A DNA stretch of 64,000 bases from Candidatus Zhuqueibacterota bacterium (GCA_014728085.1 WJMF01000234.1:1-64000), one strand, 5' to 3'; shown: positions 1 through 8,525, counted from the first letter of the stretch. Program-made: numbers and translations. Notes: generated by a model from the sequence alone, not told the origin.

Positions 1-380
1 CGGGCAACAGGAATGGCGTGTCCAAAGGCAATGGCAGAGATAAATACTTCTCCCCGATATTCAAAATCCACCAAACCGGGAACGTTGCGTATTCCCATTA
101 GATATTTGCTGGAAAAACCACTCCTCGGTACCAGCCAAAAGTAGGATAAATCCTCCGGTGCAATTTGAATGCCCGTAGGTATGAGCTGTTTTTCATAGAC
201 GCTTCGCCGATGAACCGTACCATCAGAAAAGGTCACATTATCGGTTTCGGTTTTTAATTCTTGCACAGGTTTGATGATGATATCCCTGGCACACCGCAAA
301 TCATATCCTGCATCCGTATTATGCTTTTTAAACAACTGCTCCGGCGGTGCATGCGGCAATTTTTTCACTTGAACGATCAT
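1..380 (-). CDS. dut: dUTP diphosphatase (partial, N-terminal part; gene runs off the left edge)
   Basis: Hydrolyses dUTP to dUMP and pyrophosphate, keeping uracil out of DNA and feeding dTMP synthesis. Reading leftwards from an ATG at 380, 126 codons are open to the window edge. Conserved trimeric dUTPase motifs are visible in order: DAGYDL (about residues 23-28), PTGIQI (68-73), PRSG (85-88, phosphate-binding serine) and GLVDFEYRGEV (102-112, with the uracil-binding loop Asp and Tyr). About 35 residues between motif 1 and PTGIQI form a slightly long variable stretch. The Gly-rich C-terminal P-loop-like motif lies outside the window. An AGGAAA ribosome site precedes the ATG and the sulfotransferase gene ends 25 bp upstream, so the two are probably cotranscribed. 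Confidence 0.93.
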   Translation of the reverse strand, partial: MIVQVKKLPHAPPEQLFKKHNTDAGYDLRCARDIIIKPVQELKTETDNVTFSDGTVHRRSVYEKQLIPTGIQIAPEDLSYFWLVPRSGFSSKYLMGIRNVPGLVDFEYRGEVFISAIAFGHAIPVA

Positions 381-405
381 AGAATTTCCTCTGATAACGG
401 ATAAC

Positions 406-999
406 CTATCCGGATATACGATTTCTATATAAAGATTTATCCACACTCCGGATCATATTTTCAGCATTTAATTCCATATCCAAAAAGGATTGAATCTGAA
501 TTACGTACTCTTCAGGGCGATTCAAAGCATCGCGATAATCCACATAAAATACATTGAAATTTTTCTTGCCTTTTAACCAACTCTGGATTTGATCCAAATG
601 CTTATTATACTGTTGCACCAGTTTTTTTTCATCAACATCATTGGGATCCTTTTGCAGTCGAACGAGCATCTTCCTTTGCGAGGCGAGTATCTCCTGCATA
701 TCCCGCCGCATAAAAATCACTTTATAACGATAGGTATCGGGAAGTTTGGAAAGAAATACAGATACGATTTTGATCACTTTGCCCTTACACTTTGGCAACC
801 ATGAATCATCTTTGCCCATCTCTTTTACTTTTTCAAATTCATAATATCCCTTTGGATTGTTCTCATCTGGCTGGCGCAATCCATCCGAGACAATCTCCAC
901 CCCCCCCTGTTTTAACATTTGCATCATCATCGACGTTCCTGATCTTGGTAACCCGGATACGATAATAACCGGTTTTTCTTTTTTTCTCCTAAATAGCAT
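406..999 (-). CDS. Sulfotransferase family protein
   Basis: A 197-residue protein resembling the P-loop sulfotransferase superfamily, which moves sulfate from PAPS to an acceptor. The N-terminus holds the PAPS 5'-phosphosulfate loop SGLPRSGT (residues 15-22) followed by a Met-rich helix. A later segment, RRDMQEILASQRKML (about 98-112), resembles the 3'-phosphate-binding motif (Arg and Ser of RxxxExxxSq). There is no signal peptide, so it should be cytoplasmic. The ATG at 999 has a strong AGGAAGG site. It follows the GT9 glycosyltransferase gene after 17 bp and lies in a run with a membrane protein and a sulfatase-fold enzyme, so a surface glycan or lipid acceptor is a reasonable guess. The acceptor cannot be read from the sequence. 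Confidence 0.8.
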   Translation of the reverse strand: MLFRRKKEKPVIIVSGLPRSGTSMMMQMLKQGGVEIVSDGLRQPDENNPKGYYEFEKVKEMGKDDSWLPKCKGKVIKIVSVFLSKLPDTYRYKVIFMRRDMQEILASQRKMLVRLQKDPNDVDEKKLVQQYNKHLDQIQSWLKGKKNFNVFYVDYRDALNRPEEYVIQIQSFLDMELNAENMIRSVDKSLYRNRISG

Positions 1000-1016
1000 C
1001 TTTTATTCCTTCCTGA

Positions 1017-2294
1017 TTAAATATCAAATTGATCGTCGATCGTTTGAATAATATTCTGTAATTTTAAACCATTGAAACAATTGACCACGGGACATTTTTT
1101 TCGGGTTTTATGAATACAGGTTAAATTTTTACACTCCGGCGTTCCGGAAACGGCAAACGAAGGGGCGTTTTGATTGCTGGCAAGGTGGTAGCGGGATCGC
1201 GAATCATATCCATATATAGAAGAATTCGTGGCACCAAAGATACCGATCAGAGCGGTCGTATTGCGAAATGGTGTCCCTCCCCCCACCCGCTTCTTAAAAG
1301 CGGCAGCAACATGCATCTGCGCCGTATCACCGGTAATGAAAACATCCGCCATATCGATCAGAACCGCATAAGTATCAATAGAAACACTGCGGGGAAGAAA
1401 AAAGACTCTATCGCGATATTTCTTCGAAAAAGTATTGCGAAGAGCTCTTTCAACGTCCGGGTAGGTAAATCCCGGACCAATGAGAAACTGAATAGTACGA
1501 TGACGCTTTAACAGCTGTTTCACAATGGCTATCTGCAAGGAGAGCGGTATCAGTGTATATTGGGAAGAGGTATCCGGGTTTAAAAAGAGAATGGGGTTTT
1601 CCTTATGCAGGCCCAGCTGTCCGAGCAAGGCTTGCGCATGAACGAGACTTTTATTCGAAAGATAAAGGCTGTTTCCGGGAAATGGCAATTTTTTCTTTCC
1701 GGGGCGTGCAGACGTTGGTAAAAGAAATACCATATGATGAATCATATTATACAATTGCAGCAAAACATGCGGCGGTTCTTTAACATGCGCCCTGGTATTG
1801 GCGACAATATTGGCAACAAACCGATAGGGTATAATCACCGGACAACTGGCATGATTTAATGCACCATTTGAGAAAAAAGGATAAAGATTAATAATCAAAT
1901 CATACCGGTGTTTGGCGACTAGATTTACAATGGACTCACTGTTACGGGGAGATGTAAAATTCGTATCCTTAAAATAGGGAAAAGCGTGGTCGATATAAGG
2001 ATTATGGCGGATCAAGGGATGAGCCGATTTTTGATAAATATAATCGACGATACAATCGGGAAAATAATGTTTCAAAATTCTGGCTGAAGATTGTAAAAAC
2101 ACCGCGTCTCCTATATTGGTGTCGGATACGATGAGGAGACGCTCAAGCTGGTTGATCGGTGAAAGTTTTCGTTTCGTGTAGGTATGAATGAGACGATCGA
2201 TCTGTTTATTTTCAGCAAGAGTACGGAGAGCGGTATCCACACCGGCGGGGAAAAGATTGGCAAGCTTCATGGTAAAGGTTTCGGTCCAGGCCAT
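1017..2294 (-). CDS. Glycosyltransferase family 9 (heptosyltransferase-like)
   Basis: GT-B fold enzyme of the ADP-heptose:LPS heptosyltransferase family. Near the N-terminus is RLLIVSDTNIGDAVF (about 52-66), matching the family's acceptor-side IGD signature. In the C-terminal half is ITGDTAQMHVAAAF, the sugar-nucleotide binding D-[ST]-xxMH-xA motif, followed by ALIGIFGAT. The C-terminus has a four-Cys pattern (CKNLTC ... KKCPVVNC) common in GT9 proteins. The open frame extends upstream to 2591, but that part overlaps the membrane protein gene. I take the ATG at 2294, 2 bp after that gene's TGA. No strong ribosome site is visible, so translational coupling is likely; an ATG at 2270 is the alternative. 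Probably builds LPS core or a surface glycan; donor and acceptor unknown. Confidence 0.85.
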   Translation of the reverse strand: MAWTETFTMKLANLFPAGVDTALRTLAENKQIDRLIHTYTKRKLSPINQLERLLIVSDTNIGDAVFLQSSARILKHYFPDCIVDYIYQKSAHPLIRHNPYIDHAFPYFKDTNFTSPRNSESIVNLVAKHRYDLIINLYPFFSNGALNHASCPVIIPYRFVANIVANTRAHVKEPPHVLLQLYNMIHHMVFLLPTSARPGKKKLPFPGNSLYLSNKSLVHAQALLGQLGLHKENPILFLNPDTSSQYTLIPLSLQIAIVKQLLKRHRTIQFLIGPGFTYPDVERALRNTFSKKYRDRVFFLPRSVSIDTYAVLIDMADVFITGDTAQMHVAAAFKKRVGGGTPFRNTTALIGIFGATNSSIYGYDSRSRYHLASNQNAPSFAVSGTPECKNLTCIHKTRKKCPVVNCFNGLKLQNIIQTIDDQFDI

Positions 2295-2296
2295 AA

Positions 2297-2929
2297 TCAA
2301 TCCAGCATTTTTCGTTTTCGGAATTTTTGAAAAAATGCAAATATAAAGGGTAGCATGAGCAATAGAAGGGTAAACAAAAGCGTGGTATAGGAATGAAGGG
2401 AACGCAAAAAGCCATACATTTGATGAAACAATAACGTCCAGCTGATTACGCCAAACCACATAGAGAGCACTGAAACGATTACGATTTGCCTGTTTTGAAA
2501 GCCTTCCAGATAGGCGATAAGCGAGCCAATAACGGCACCGGTCATGGGTAATGGAATCCAGATAAACACAGCAATACTGATCAGGCTCCATTTGTTATGA
2601 ATTTTTTTGCTTTCCTGTACTTTGTCATGTATAGATTTAAAAAACTTTAATTTGGATACATTTTCAGACAGGAGAACAAAGATAGAATAAACGATCAGCA
2701 AATAAGCGGTGTTATAAAATATAATAATCAGGATGATCGGTATGGTTGTCAAGCCAACTTCAAAACCGGTACCTATAAAAGCCAGCCTGCCGCCGACATG
2801 ACAGGCACCGATCATGGATAATATTCTTAAAGCTGCATCTGAATCAAAATAGAGTATAATCGACAGAATAACCGCGTTAAAAACCGCAATCAGGATGCCG
2901 ACACCTAAAAAATACTTGGCTGTTTTCAA
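2297..2929 (-). CDS. Small multidrug export-like membrane protein (Sm_multidrug_ex family)
   Basis: A 210-residue polytopic membrane protein with about five hydrophobic segments (roughly 5-27, 58-85, 115-140, 145-170, 180-200). IPLPMTGAVIGSLIAYLEG and a Gly-rich patch near residue 46 match the pattern of PF06695/COG2426, a family labelled small multi-drug export but without solid functional proof. The start is TTG at 2929, 2 bp after the upstream sulfatase-fold gene stops, and the TGA lies 2 bp before the GT9 ATG, so the genes are tightly packed and probably coupled. Flanking by glycan-modifying genes suggests a role in envelope lipid or glycan handling, which is inference. Confidence 0.65.
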   Translation of the reverse strand: MKTAKYFLGVGILIAVFNAVILSIILYFDSDAALRILSMIGACHVGGRLAFIGTGFEVGLTTIPIILIIIFYNTAYLLIVYSIFVLLSENVSKLKFFKSIHDKVQESKKIHNKWSLISIAVFIWIPLPMTGAVIGSLIAYLEGFQNRQIVIVSVLSMWFGVISWTLLFHQMYGFLRSLHSYTTLLFTLLLLMLPFIFAFFQKFRKRKMLD

Positions 2930-2931
2930 TT

Positions 2932-4401
2932 TTACATATAACCCAGTTTTTTAAAACGCTCTTTTATCAACTCTTCGTCATCGGAATCCGGTTCTATAGA
3001 TAACTCGCCGTTTTGCGGCTTGTATTTTTGCCGCAGTTGTTGCCGTTTCATGTCCAGAGTTTTTACTTTTGCCAGTAATTCTGAGCGCATATTTTCTGCC
3101 AGCTCTTTTTGCTGCGGGGCGATGTCCGTCAATTCAGCAGGGTCTTCATTCAGGTCGTACAACTCTTCCCGTCCCACATGCACTTTTTGACAATAATTGC
3201 ACCATCCGTCATTATCGACAGCATAGATATATTTATAATCTTCTGTTCGTATCGCTGATTTTTTTTGCACGTAGGATTCTTCTACGAAAATCTCATCCCG
3301 ATGAGCCGTTTTGTCGCCGCGGATGATCGGTAAAAGCGTGTTCCCATCCAGTTCGTCAATATTGCAATTGATGTCAAAAAGGTCGCACAGGGTAGGAACG
3401 AGATCAACGTGTTGTACGAATGATTCTATCCGTTTCCCGGCAGGTATGGATTCGGGGTAATGCATGATAAGGGGAACATGTGTGGTTTCATCATACAATC
3501 CATGATGATCAAAATAGATATCGTGCTCGGTCAAACTGTCACCATGATCAGACGTGATGATGAGCAGTGTATCATCCCAAAGTTGATTTTCCTTTAAATG
3601 GTTAAATAATTTACCCAGCTGGAAATCAACGTATTTGACGGAACCGCGATATTTTTCCATAAGCAGCGATTTCGAGTCATAAATCGATGATTTATCGAGA
3701 TAGCTTTTCGGACAATAATAGGGCGTGTGCGTATCCCAATAGTGTAAAAAAAGAAAAAATGGATTTTCCTGGGAGTGATCGATGAGATCGTTCGCTATTT
3801 GGGTGACAAAACGGGCATCCTGCAATTTCGCAAGATTGAAGGTAAAGGCAAAAGTACTCAATACATCTTTCATGCCTTTGATGAGTTCCTTCGGGGATGA
3901 TTTTCGCATGGGCTTGTAAAGTTTCAGAATGGGCAAATGACCGAGCAAATAATCGCGATACAAACCGGGCAGAGTGACCAGGTGGTATTTAAGCCGATCC
4001 AGTCCCCTGCGTTCGAGCTCATATCCATAATCATCGAATCCTTCCTTAAACCATCGGGACATCCAGTCGACGGCCAGGGTTTTGTGCCCGGATTGTTTCA
4101 TGTATTGCGCCAGCAGCTTTGTGCCTGTCTCCAGGAAGAGCCGGCGTTCCTCCTCTGTCACTTTGTCTCCGTGGTTCATGATCCCATGTGAACGCGGATA
4201 TTTGCCGGTGAGAATAGATGTCAAACTTTGATCCGTTGTGTTCCAGCATGAAAACGCTTTTTCGAACAGGGTACTCTCTGATGCGACCTTGTCAATATTA
4301 GGACTCGGCTCTCCCTGCATTCCATAACATCCCAAATTCCGGGCCCGAAGGGCATCGATTACAATTAAAATTACATTAGGCGTTTTTCTCTTCTTTTCCA
4401 T
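2932..4401 (-). CDS. Sulfatase-fold hydrolase/transferase with Thr in place of catalytic Cys
   Basis: Alkaline-phosphatase superfamily protein of 489 residues. VIDALRARNLGCYG (15-28) gives the first metal-binding Asp (D16). TSDHGDSLTEHD (about 284-295) supplies the second Asp-His pair, and YFDHHG follows. The active-site segment reads TTDQSLTSILTG (55-66): aligning to C-x-P-S-R-x-x-x-L-T-G puts Thr56 where formylglycine-type sulfatases have Cys, with Gln for Pro and Leu for Arg. Thr nucleophiles are known in phosphoethanolamine and lipoteichoic-acid type members of this superfamily, so the substrate may be a phospho- rather than sulfo-ester. No signal peptide is evident, unusual for a secreted sulfatase. 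AAAGG precedes the ATG. First gene of the minus-strand run, behind a candidate promoter at 4469-4497. Confidence 0.85.
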   Translation of the reverse strand: MEKKRKTPNVILIVIDALRARNLGCYGMQGEPSPNIDKVASESTLFEKAFSCWNTTDQSLTSILTGKYPRSHGIMNHGDKVTEEERRLFLETGTKLLAQYMKQSGHKTLAVDWMSRWFKEGFDDYGYELERRGLDRLKYHLVTLPGLYRDYLLGHLPILKLYKPMRKSSPKELIKGMKDVLSTFAFTFNLAKLQDARFVTQIANDLIDHSQENPFFLFLHYWDTHTPYYCPKSYLDKSSIYDSKSLLMEKYRGSVKYVDFQLGKLFNHLKENQLWDDTLLIITSDHGDSLTEHDIYFDHHGLYDETTHVPLIMHYPESIPAGKRIESFVQHVDLVPTLCDLFDINCNIDELDGNTLLPIIRGDKTAHRDEIFVEESYVQKKSAIRTEDYKYIYAVDNDGWCNYCQKVHVGREELYDLNEDPAELTDIAPQQKELAENMRSELLAKVKTLDMKRQQLRQKYKPQNGELSIEPDSDDEELIKERFKKLGYM

Positions 4402-4692
4402 TACAGACCTTTATTTTTCTCATCGCTGCTGCCTAACGCGGTCAGCAAGCTATGTAATTCCAACATTTAATTTATAGATTTTTCAGGTAACTTACAATGT
4501 TGAAAATTTTATCTGATACCCGTCTTTTCTTTTGCTGAACTGAATATAAAAAATTCATCGCTCCCATTCAAGGGTTTACTCGGATTATACATCCTCAATT
4601 CGGCGTTTACAGCTCCGGTTCTTTTAAAAAAAGAATGCCGTGAAGATGAAAAAACACTTGTAATCTGAAAACAGCTGTTATATATTTCAACT
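4402..4692. other. Intergenic region between divergent genes
   Basis: No coding sequence is supported here. It contains the candidate promoter of the minus-strand sulfatase-fold run. That promoter is enclosed by a 7-bp inverted repeat (CAACATT at 4461-4467, AATGTTG at 4496-4502) that could be a regulator site. No convincing promoter or ribosome site for the plus-strand gene at 4693 was found. Confidence 0.5.
4469..4497 (-). promoter_or_regulatory. Candidate sigma-70 promoter for the sulfatase-fold operon
   Basis: On the minus strand, TTGTAA (4497-4492), a 17-bp spacer and TAAATT (4474-4469). The leader to the ATG at 4401 would be about 60 nt. Found by eye, no experimental support. Confidence 0.35.
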
Positions 4693-5838
4693 ATGAAAAA
4701 ACAGGTGACAAATCCCAATTCCCGGGAAATTCGGGATTTGGCAAACAAAACCGTTCTGAACGGTTTTGTATTGATTATATCTCTCTTTTGCTTTTCTGCT
4801 TTGTCGCAAGATAAAGGGGCAAGCCCCATGGCAATCAATGATAGCTTGCTGCATTCCTGGTCAAGGCCTTATCGCCAGTGGATTTATTATCCCGGTTACG
4901 TGGTCGACGCCGGTCTGGAAAAAAAACTACATTTTGAAATGGTTGACGGCCCGAACGTCTATCGGCATAATGACCGGTGGCACATGCTCTATTTTGGTTA
5001 TGACGGCAAAGGATACCAATCCTGTCTGGCAGTATCGGAAGATTTGATCCACTGGAGGCCGGCCGGCCTGGTAATGAGCTATGGCGAGCCACATGCATTC
5101 GATCATGGTGGTGTTGTTATGGTGGGACCTTTATTCGACGACAATAACGTACAAACACCTCCGAGGTTGAAAAATTGGCAAGATCATTATTGGGTTCTCT
5201 ATGGATGTTATCCAATACAGGGCGGATATGAACTTGGTCAAGGTGGTCAGGGACTGGCCTGGAGCGAAGATGGATTGAAATGGAACCGTTATTCCAAAAA
5301 AGTTCCCATCCTTTCAATAGGAAAGGGAGCAGCATGGGAAAACAGGGTAATTTACTCCCCCTGTTTGATCGAACATGAAGGTCAATTCTGGAACTTTTAC
5401 AACGCCAAAGGCAAAAACGGCAAAGAACAAATCGGTTTTGCTACCTCCAAAGATCTCATTTCCTGGAAAAGATACCCGGACAACCCGGTCATTAAAAATA
5501 ACGCAGATGGTTATGATGCCCTCCTTGCTGCGGACGCTGAAATCTATCGGGATAAAGATCACTGGGTGATGTTTTATTTTGGCGCTTCTCGAAATAATCC
5601 GGACCAGCAGGTTCATGCCCATACCATGGTGGCTTTTTCCTATGATTTGATTCACTGGCGCAAACATCCGGAACCTATTTTCAAAGCAGGCGGACATCCA
5701 CAAGGCCTGGATAACACCCATGCCCATAATATTTCTCTTATCTACAATCCTGAGAACGACACACATTATATGTTTTATTGCGCTGTTGGCGACCAGGGGC
5801 GCGGCATAGGATTATTAACCAGCAAACCGGTCGAATAA
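4693..5838 (+). CDS. Secreted five-bladed beta-propeller glycoside hydrolase-like protein (GH43/GH32/GH117-like)
   Basis: A 381-residue protein with repeated blades typical of the GH32/43/117/130 fold: RWHMLYFGYDG with SEDLIHW (about 97-124), HYWVLYG with SEDGLKW, FWNFYNAKG with SKDLISW, HWVMFYFGAS with SYDLIHW, and a last blade HYMFYCAVGDQG. Blade-end W motifs recur four times. A hydrophobic segment (about 25-38) ending SALSQ looks like a signal peptide, implying an exported enzyme on plant or algal glycans. I cannot assign a family or substrate. The ATG at 4693 has no clear ribosome site and the first 25 codons carry two strong dyads, so the true start or the function of that DNA is doubtful. 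A DUF4838 lipoprotein gene follows 123 bp later on the same strand. Confidence 0.7.
   Translation: MKKQVTNPNSREIRDLANKTVLNGFVLIISLFCFSALSQDKGASPMAINDSLLHSWSRPYRQWIYYPGYVVDAGLEKKLHFEMVDGPNVYRHNDRWHMLYFGYDGKGYQSCLAVSEDLIHWRPAGLVMSYGEPHAFDHGGVVMVGPLFDDNNVQTPPRLKNWQDHYWVLYGCYPIQGGYELGQGGQGLAWSEDGLKWNRYSKKVPILSIGKGAAWENRVIYSPCLIEHEGQFWNFYNAKGKNGKEQIGFATSKDLISWKRYPDNPVIKNNADGYDALLAADAEIYRDKDHWVMFYFGASRNNPDQQVHAHTMVAFSYDLIHWRKHPEPIFKAGGHPQGLDNTHAHNISLIYNPENDTHYMFYCAVGDQGRGIGLLTSKPVE
4709..4769. repeat. Two adjacent inverted repeats at the start of the glycosidase gene
   Basis: The first dyad spans 4709-4740, with perfect 8-bp outer arms (CAAATCCC / GGGATTTG) around a TTCCCGGGAA core. The second spans 4745-4769, with perfect 12-bp arms around one central T (core AACCGTTC-T-GAACGGTT). 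They are 4 bp apart and inside the annotated frame. They could be operators, or stem-loops in the mRNA leader if translation starts further down. Confidence 0.7.
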
Positions 5839-5961
5839 GGTCGTTCTCCTGGTGGATAACCGATCTGTGGACCTATTTCCGAACCGAGACGAGAAAGACA
5901 CCACCGCTTTTACCCAAAATCAAAATATCATTATATAAAAATTCGTCAGGGAGGTTCGTCC

Positions 5962-8211
5962 ATGTTTTCTTATCGTTATATAGTAAAACTGGTAATATTG
6001 GTTGTTTTTTCCACAATATGGACATTAACGGCTTGCAGCGGCAACCGCCTGGAGCTCACTCCCGCCTGGCGTATTTATGTGAACGCCAAACCATTTCCAA
6101 CCATAGCAGAAGCATCAAAGGCGGAGCAGGATATTGACTGGAGCGGAGATCAATACAAAAAGATGGCCGCCTGTACGCATAGTTTTGCTGCCAAAGAACT
6201 GCACACATTTCTGAAAAAATTATGCCGCTGTGAAGATCAGGATTCAGCATTTATCCTGATGTCGTTATCAACCCCTTTAACGGAAAACGCTATTGTGCTA
6301 ACAGATCTCAAGACTGCCCAGGAAAATCCCGACCTCATGCACGTAATTAAAGATCACCAACTCGTTGCCAAACTCGATAGCAAGGAAAGTTTTGCGATCG
6401 TGTCGGAGCAAAGAAGACTCTATATCATTGGTGCGGATCGGACCGGTACCCTTTATGGTGTATACCACCTTCTTGAATCGTTCGGCATCCGCTGGTACGG
6501 CCCTGAACCCTTTGAAGAAGTGATTCCATCTCATAAGATTTTACATATTACAAAACCCGTCATCCAAAAACCGGCGTTTGAGACGCGGGGGTTTTGGGCA
6601 TGGGAGGATCGCGGCAGTCGCGACTTTTATCTGTGGATGGCCCGAAACCGTATGAATTTTTGGACAATCGCTGAACCGAATCGTCCTTTTCTAAAAAAGA
6701 TTGGAATGCGACTGACAGTAGGCGGACATCAGCATTTCCATGATTTTCTCAATCCCGGTGCAGAATATCCCTATAACCACCCCGCTTTTCAGGGTGACGA
6801 GAATAAAAAGAAAGATCCATACCGATATAGTAAAAAAGAGTATAAAGGCGATAAAGACAATGACGGGATATTGACATTTTTTGAAGCGCATCCTGAATGG
6901 TATGGCTTGATCGATGCAGAGCGCAAGACCTTTAAATATGAATTCGGCACCAACATTTGCACATCCAACAGCGATGCCGTCTCTGAACTCACGAAAAGGA
7001 TGGTTGATCAACTGGCAGAGGGTAAATGGCAGCAGGCAAACAGCCTTAATTTTTGGCCTATAGATGGAGGAGACTGGTGTCAATGTAAAAACTGTGAACC
7101 GCTCGGTTCTCCAACGGATCGCTTGCTCATACTGGTGCATCAGGTCCATCAGGCAATCGAGGAAGGGCGCGATTCGGGTAGAATCAATCGCGACATTCAG
7201 GTTATCTTTCCGATCTATCATGAGACACTCCCCCCTCCCACACGCCCGTTGCCCGAGGAATTTAATTATGAGAACTGTATTGGAACCATTTTTCCGATCA
7301 AACGCTGTTATGTGCATTTTTTGGATGATACCTTGTGCACCGAATATAATACCCGTATCTGGAATGATTTTCTCGGCTGGACAGAGCAACGGCCAAAATA
7401 CTATAAAGGACAATTTTTCATTGGTGAATATTTTAATGTGAGTAGAATTAAAAGCCTGCCGGTTTTATACCCAACTATAATGGCCCATGATATTCCCCTT
7501 TATTATCGTTATGGTATCCGGCATGCTCACTATATGCATGTCTATACCTCTCTGCTGGGGATGAAACGGTTGAACAATTATCTTTTCGCCCGTTTACTCT
7601 GGAATCCCGAGCTGAAAATGGATGATCTGATGCAAAAATACTATCACGATCTCTACGGACCTGCAGCTGCATTGATGCAGCGTTTATACGAAAACATGGA
7701 ATATGCCATGTCGAGCGTTAAACAGTGGCGTCATACCGATCATCTGGCACAAAGAATAATAGATGACAAAAAACCGCTTTTTCATCTGCAACACCTGAAA
7801 TTAAAAGCATATCACCCGGTAGAAAACGACGGTGTCGATCTTGAAGAAAGTCTCAAGGCTCTGCAGCAATGCCGGGAGATCATCGATTCAGTAAGACAAG
7901 TGGATTACCCGCAAGATATCGAACAGAGATTGGCGGAAGACGACCAAAACCTTCGTTATGCGGAAAACACGGTCAGCTTTTACTACTGGTTTACACAGGC
8001 CATAGAGGCAAAACGTCGTGGTGACATGGAGAGGGCAGAATCACATTTCCAACGAACGATACCGTATGCGCGAGGTCTTGAGGCAGAAAAGGAAATCGTA
8101 CAAACGGCATCTTCGCATGCCAATGCCGCTGATGGCCTGAAGGCAACCCGTGTGGAAGCGGTTTATAAAAAATTCGGAAATGAGCTACTGCGGAGCGACT
8201 GGGAATGGTAG
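5962..8211 (+). CDS. DUF4838 domain lipoprotein (alpha-glucuronidase/GH20-like architecture)
   Basis: A 749-residue exported protein. A hydrophobic N-terminus ends in the lipobox LTAC (about 22-25), so it should be lipid-anchored. An N-terminal alpha/beta domain contains RRLYIIGADRTGTLYGVYH (about 152-170) and the FGIRWYGP segment, resembling the N-terminal domain found before GH67 and GH20 catalytic barrels. The middle holds FETRGFWAWEDRG and WMARNRMNFWT, typical of DUF4838 proteins, then a Cys-containing patch GGDWCQCKNCEPLG (about 371-384). A helical region makes up the last 150 residues. Function is not established for the family; a role on uronic-acid or complex glycans is inferred. A GGGAGG site sits 6 nt before the ATG. 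Probably paired with the beta-propeller gene upstream. Confidence 0.85.
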   Translation: MFSYRYIVKLVILVVFSTIWTLTACSGNRLELTPAWRIYVNAKPFPTIAEASKAEQDIDWSGDQYKKMAACTHSFAAKELHTFLKKLCRCEDQDSAFILMSLSTPLTENAIVLTDLKTAQENPDLMHVIKDHQLVAKLDSKESFAIVSEQRRLYIIGADRTGTLYGVYHLLESFGIRWYGPEPFEEVIPSHKILHITKPVIQKPAFETRGFWAWEDRGSRDFYLWMARNRMNFWTIAEPNRPFLKKIGMRLTVGGHQHFHDFLNPGAEYPYNHPAFQGDENKKKDPYRYSKKEYKGDKDNDGILTFFEAHPEWYGLIDAERKTFKYEFGTNICTSNSDAVSELTKRMVDQLAEGKWQQANSLNFWPIDGGDWCQCKNCEPLGSPTDRLLILVHQVHQAIEEGRDSGRINRDIQVIFPIYHETLPPPTRPLPEEFNYENCIGTIFPIKRCYVHFLDDTLCTEYNTRIWNDFLGWTEQRPKYYKGQFFIGEYFNVSRIKSLPVLYPTIMAHDIPLYYRYGIRHAHYMHVYTSLLGMKRLNNYLFARLLWNPELKMDDLMQKYYHDLYGPAAALMQRLYENMEYAMSSVKQWRHTDHLAQRIIDDKKPLFHLQHLKLKAYHPVENDGVDLEESLKALQQCREIIDSVRQVDYPQDIEQRLAEDDQNLRYAENTVSFYYWFTQAIEAKRRGDMERAESHFQRTIPYARGLEAEKEIVQTASSHANAADGLKATRVEAVYKKFGNELLRSDWEW

Positions 8212-8270
8212 ACAAATGCAATTATCCAATATAAAGATTATTCACAATATTTCAGGAATTTCCATTTTTC

Positions 8271-8519
8271 AAAATTGACGGCATTTGTACAGGCCACGCT
8301 CAAAATAACGAGGCGATGACCGGTTGTACGGTAATCATAGCCGAAAATGGCGCAACCGCCGGCGTGGACGTTCGGGGTGGCGCGCCGGGAACAAGAGAAA
8401 CCGATTTATTAAAACCGGTAAACCTGGTGCAGAAGATACATGCCATCCTTCTCACCGGCGGCAGTGCCTTCGGGCACGATGCCGCAACCGGGGTTATGCA
8501 ATATCTTGAAGAATATGAC
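8271..8519 (+). pseudogene. N-terminal remnant of a P1-family (DmpA/S58) peptidase
   Basis: About 83 codons in one frame match the start of P1-family aminopeptidases: a degraded GICTGHAQNNEAM segment (intact members read VPGIRVGHA), then TGCTVIIAENGATAGVDVRG, APGTRETDLL, AILLTGGSAFG and DAATGVMQYLEE. Intact family members are over 300 residues and carry the self-processing and catalytic Ser much further on. Here similarity stops at about 8519, and the remaining codons to 8582 are merely antisense to the next gene. No start codon with a ribosome site is present at the expected N-terminus, and the usual Leu of GSAFGL is His. It is best read as a truncated, non-functional gene left by deletion or rearrangement. 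Confidence 0.85.
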
Positions 8520-8525
8520 TGTAGA

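Noticed and set aside
2932-4401. Classical formylglycine sulfatase
   Set aside because: The CxPxR motif needed for formylglycine formation is not present; Thr replaces Cys.
6691-7413. 240-residue open frame on the minus strand
   Set aside because: Antisense to the DUF4838 gene; no domain pattern.
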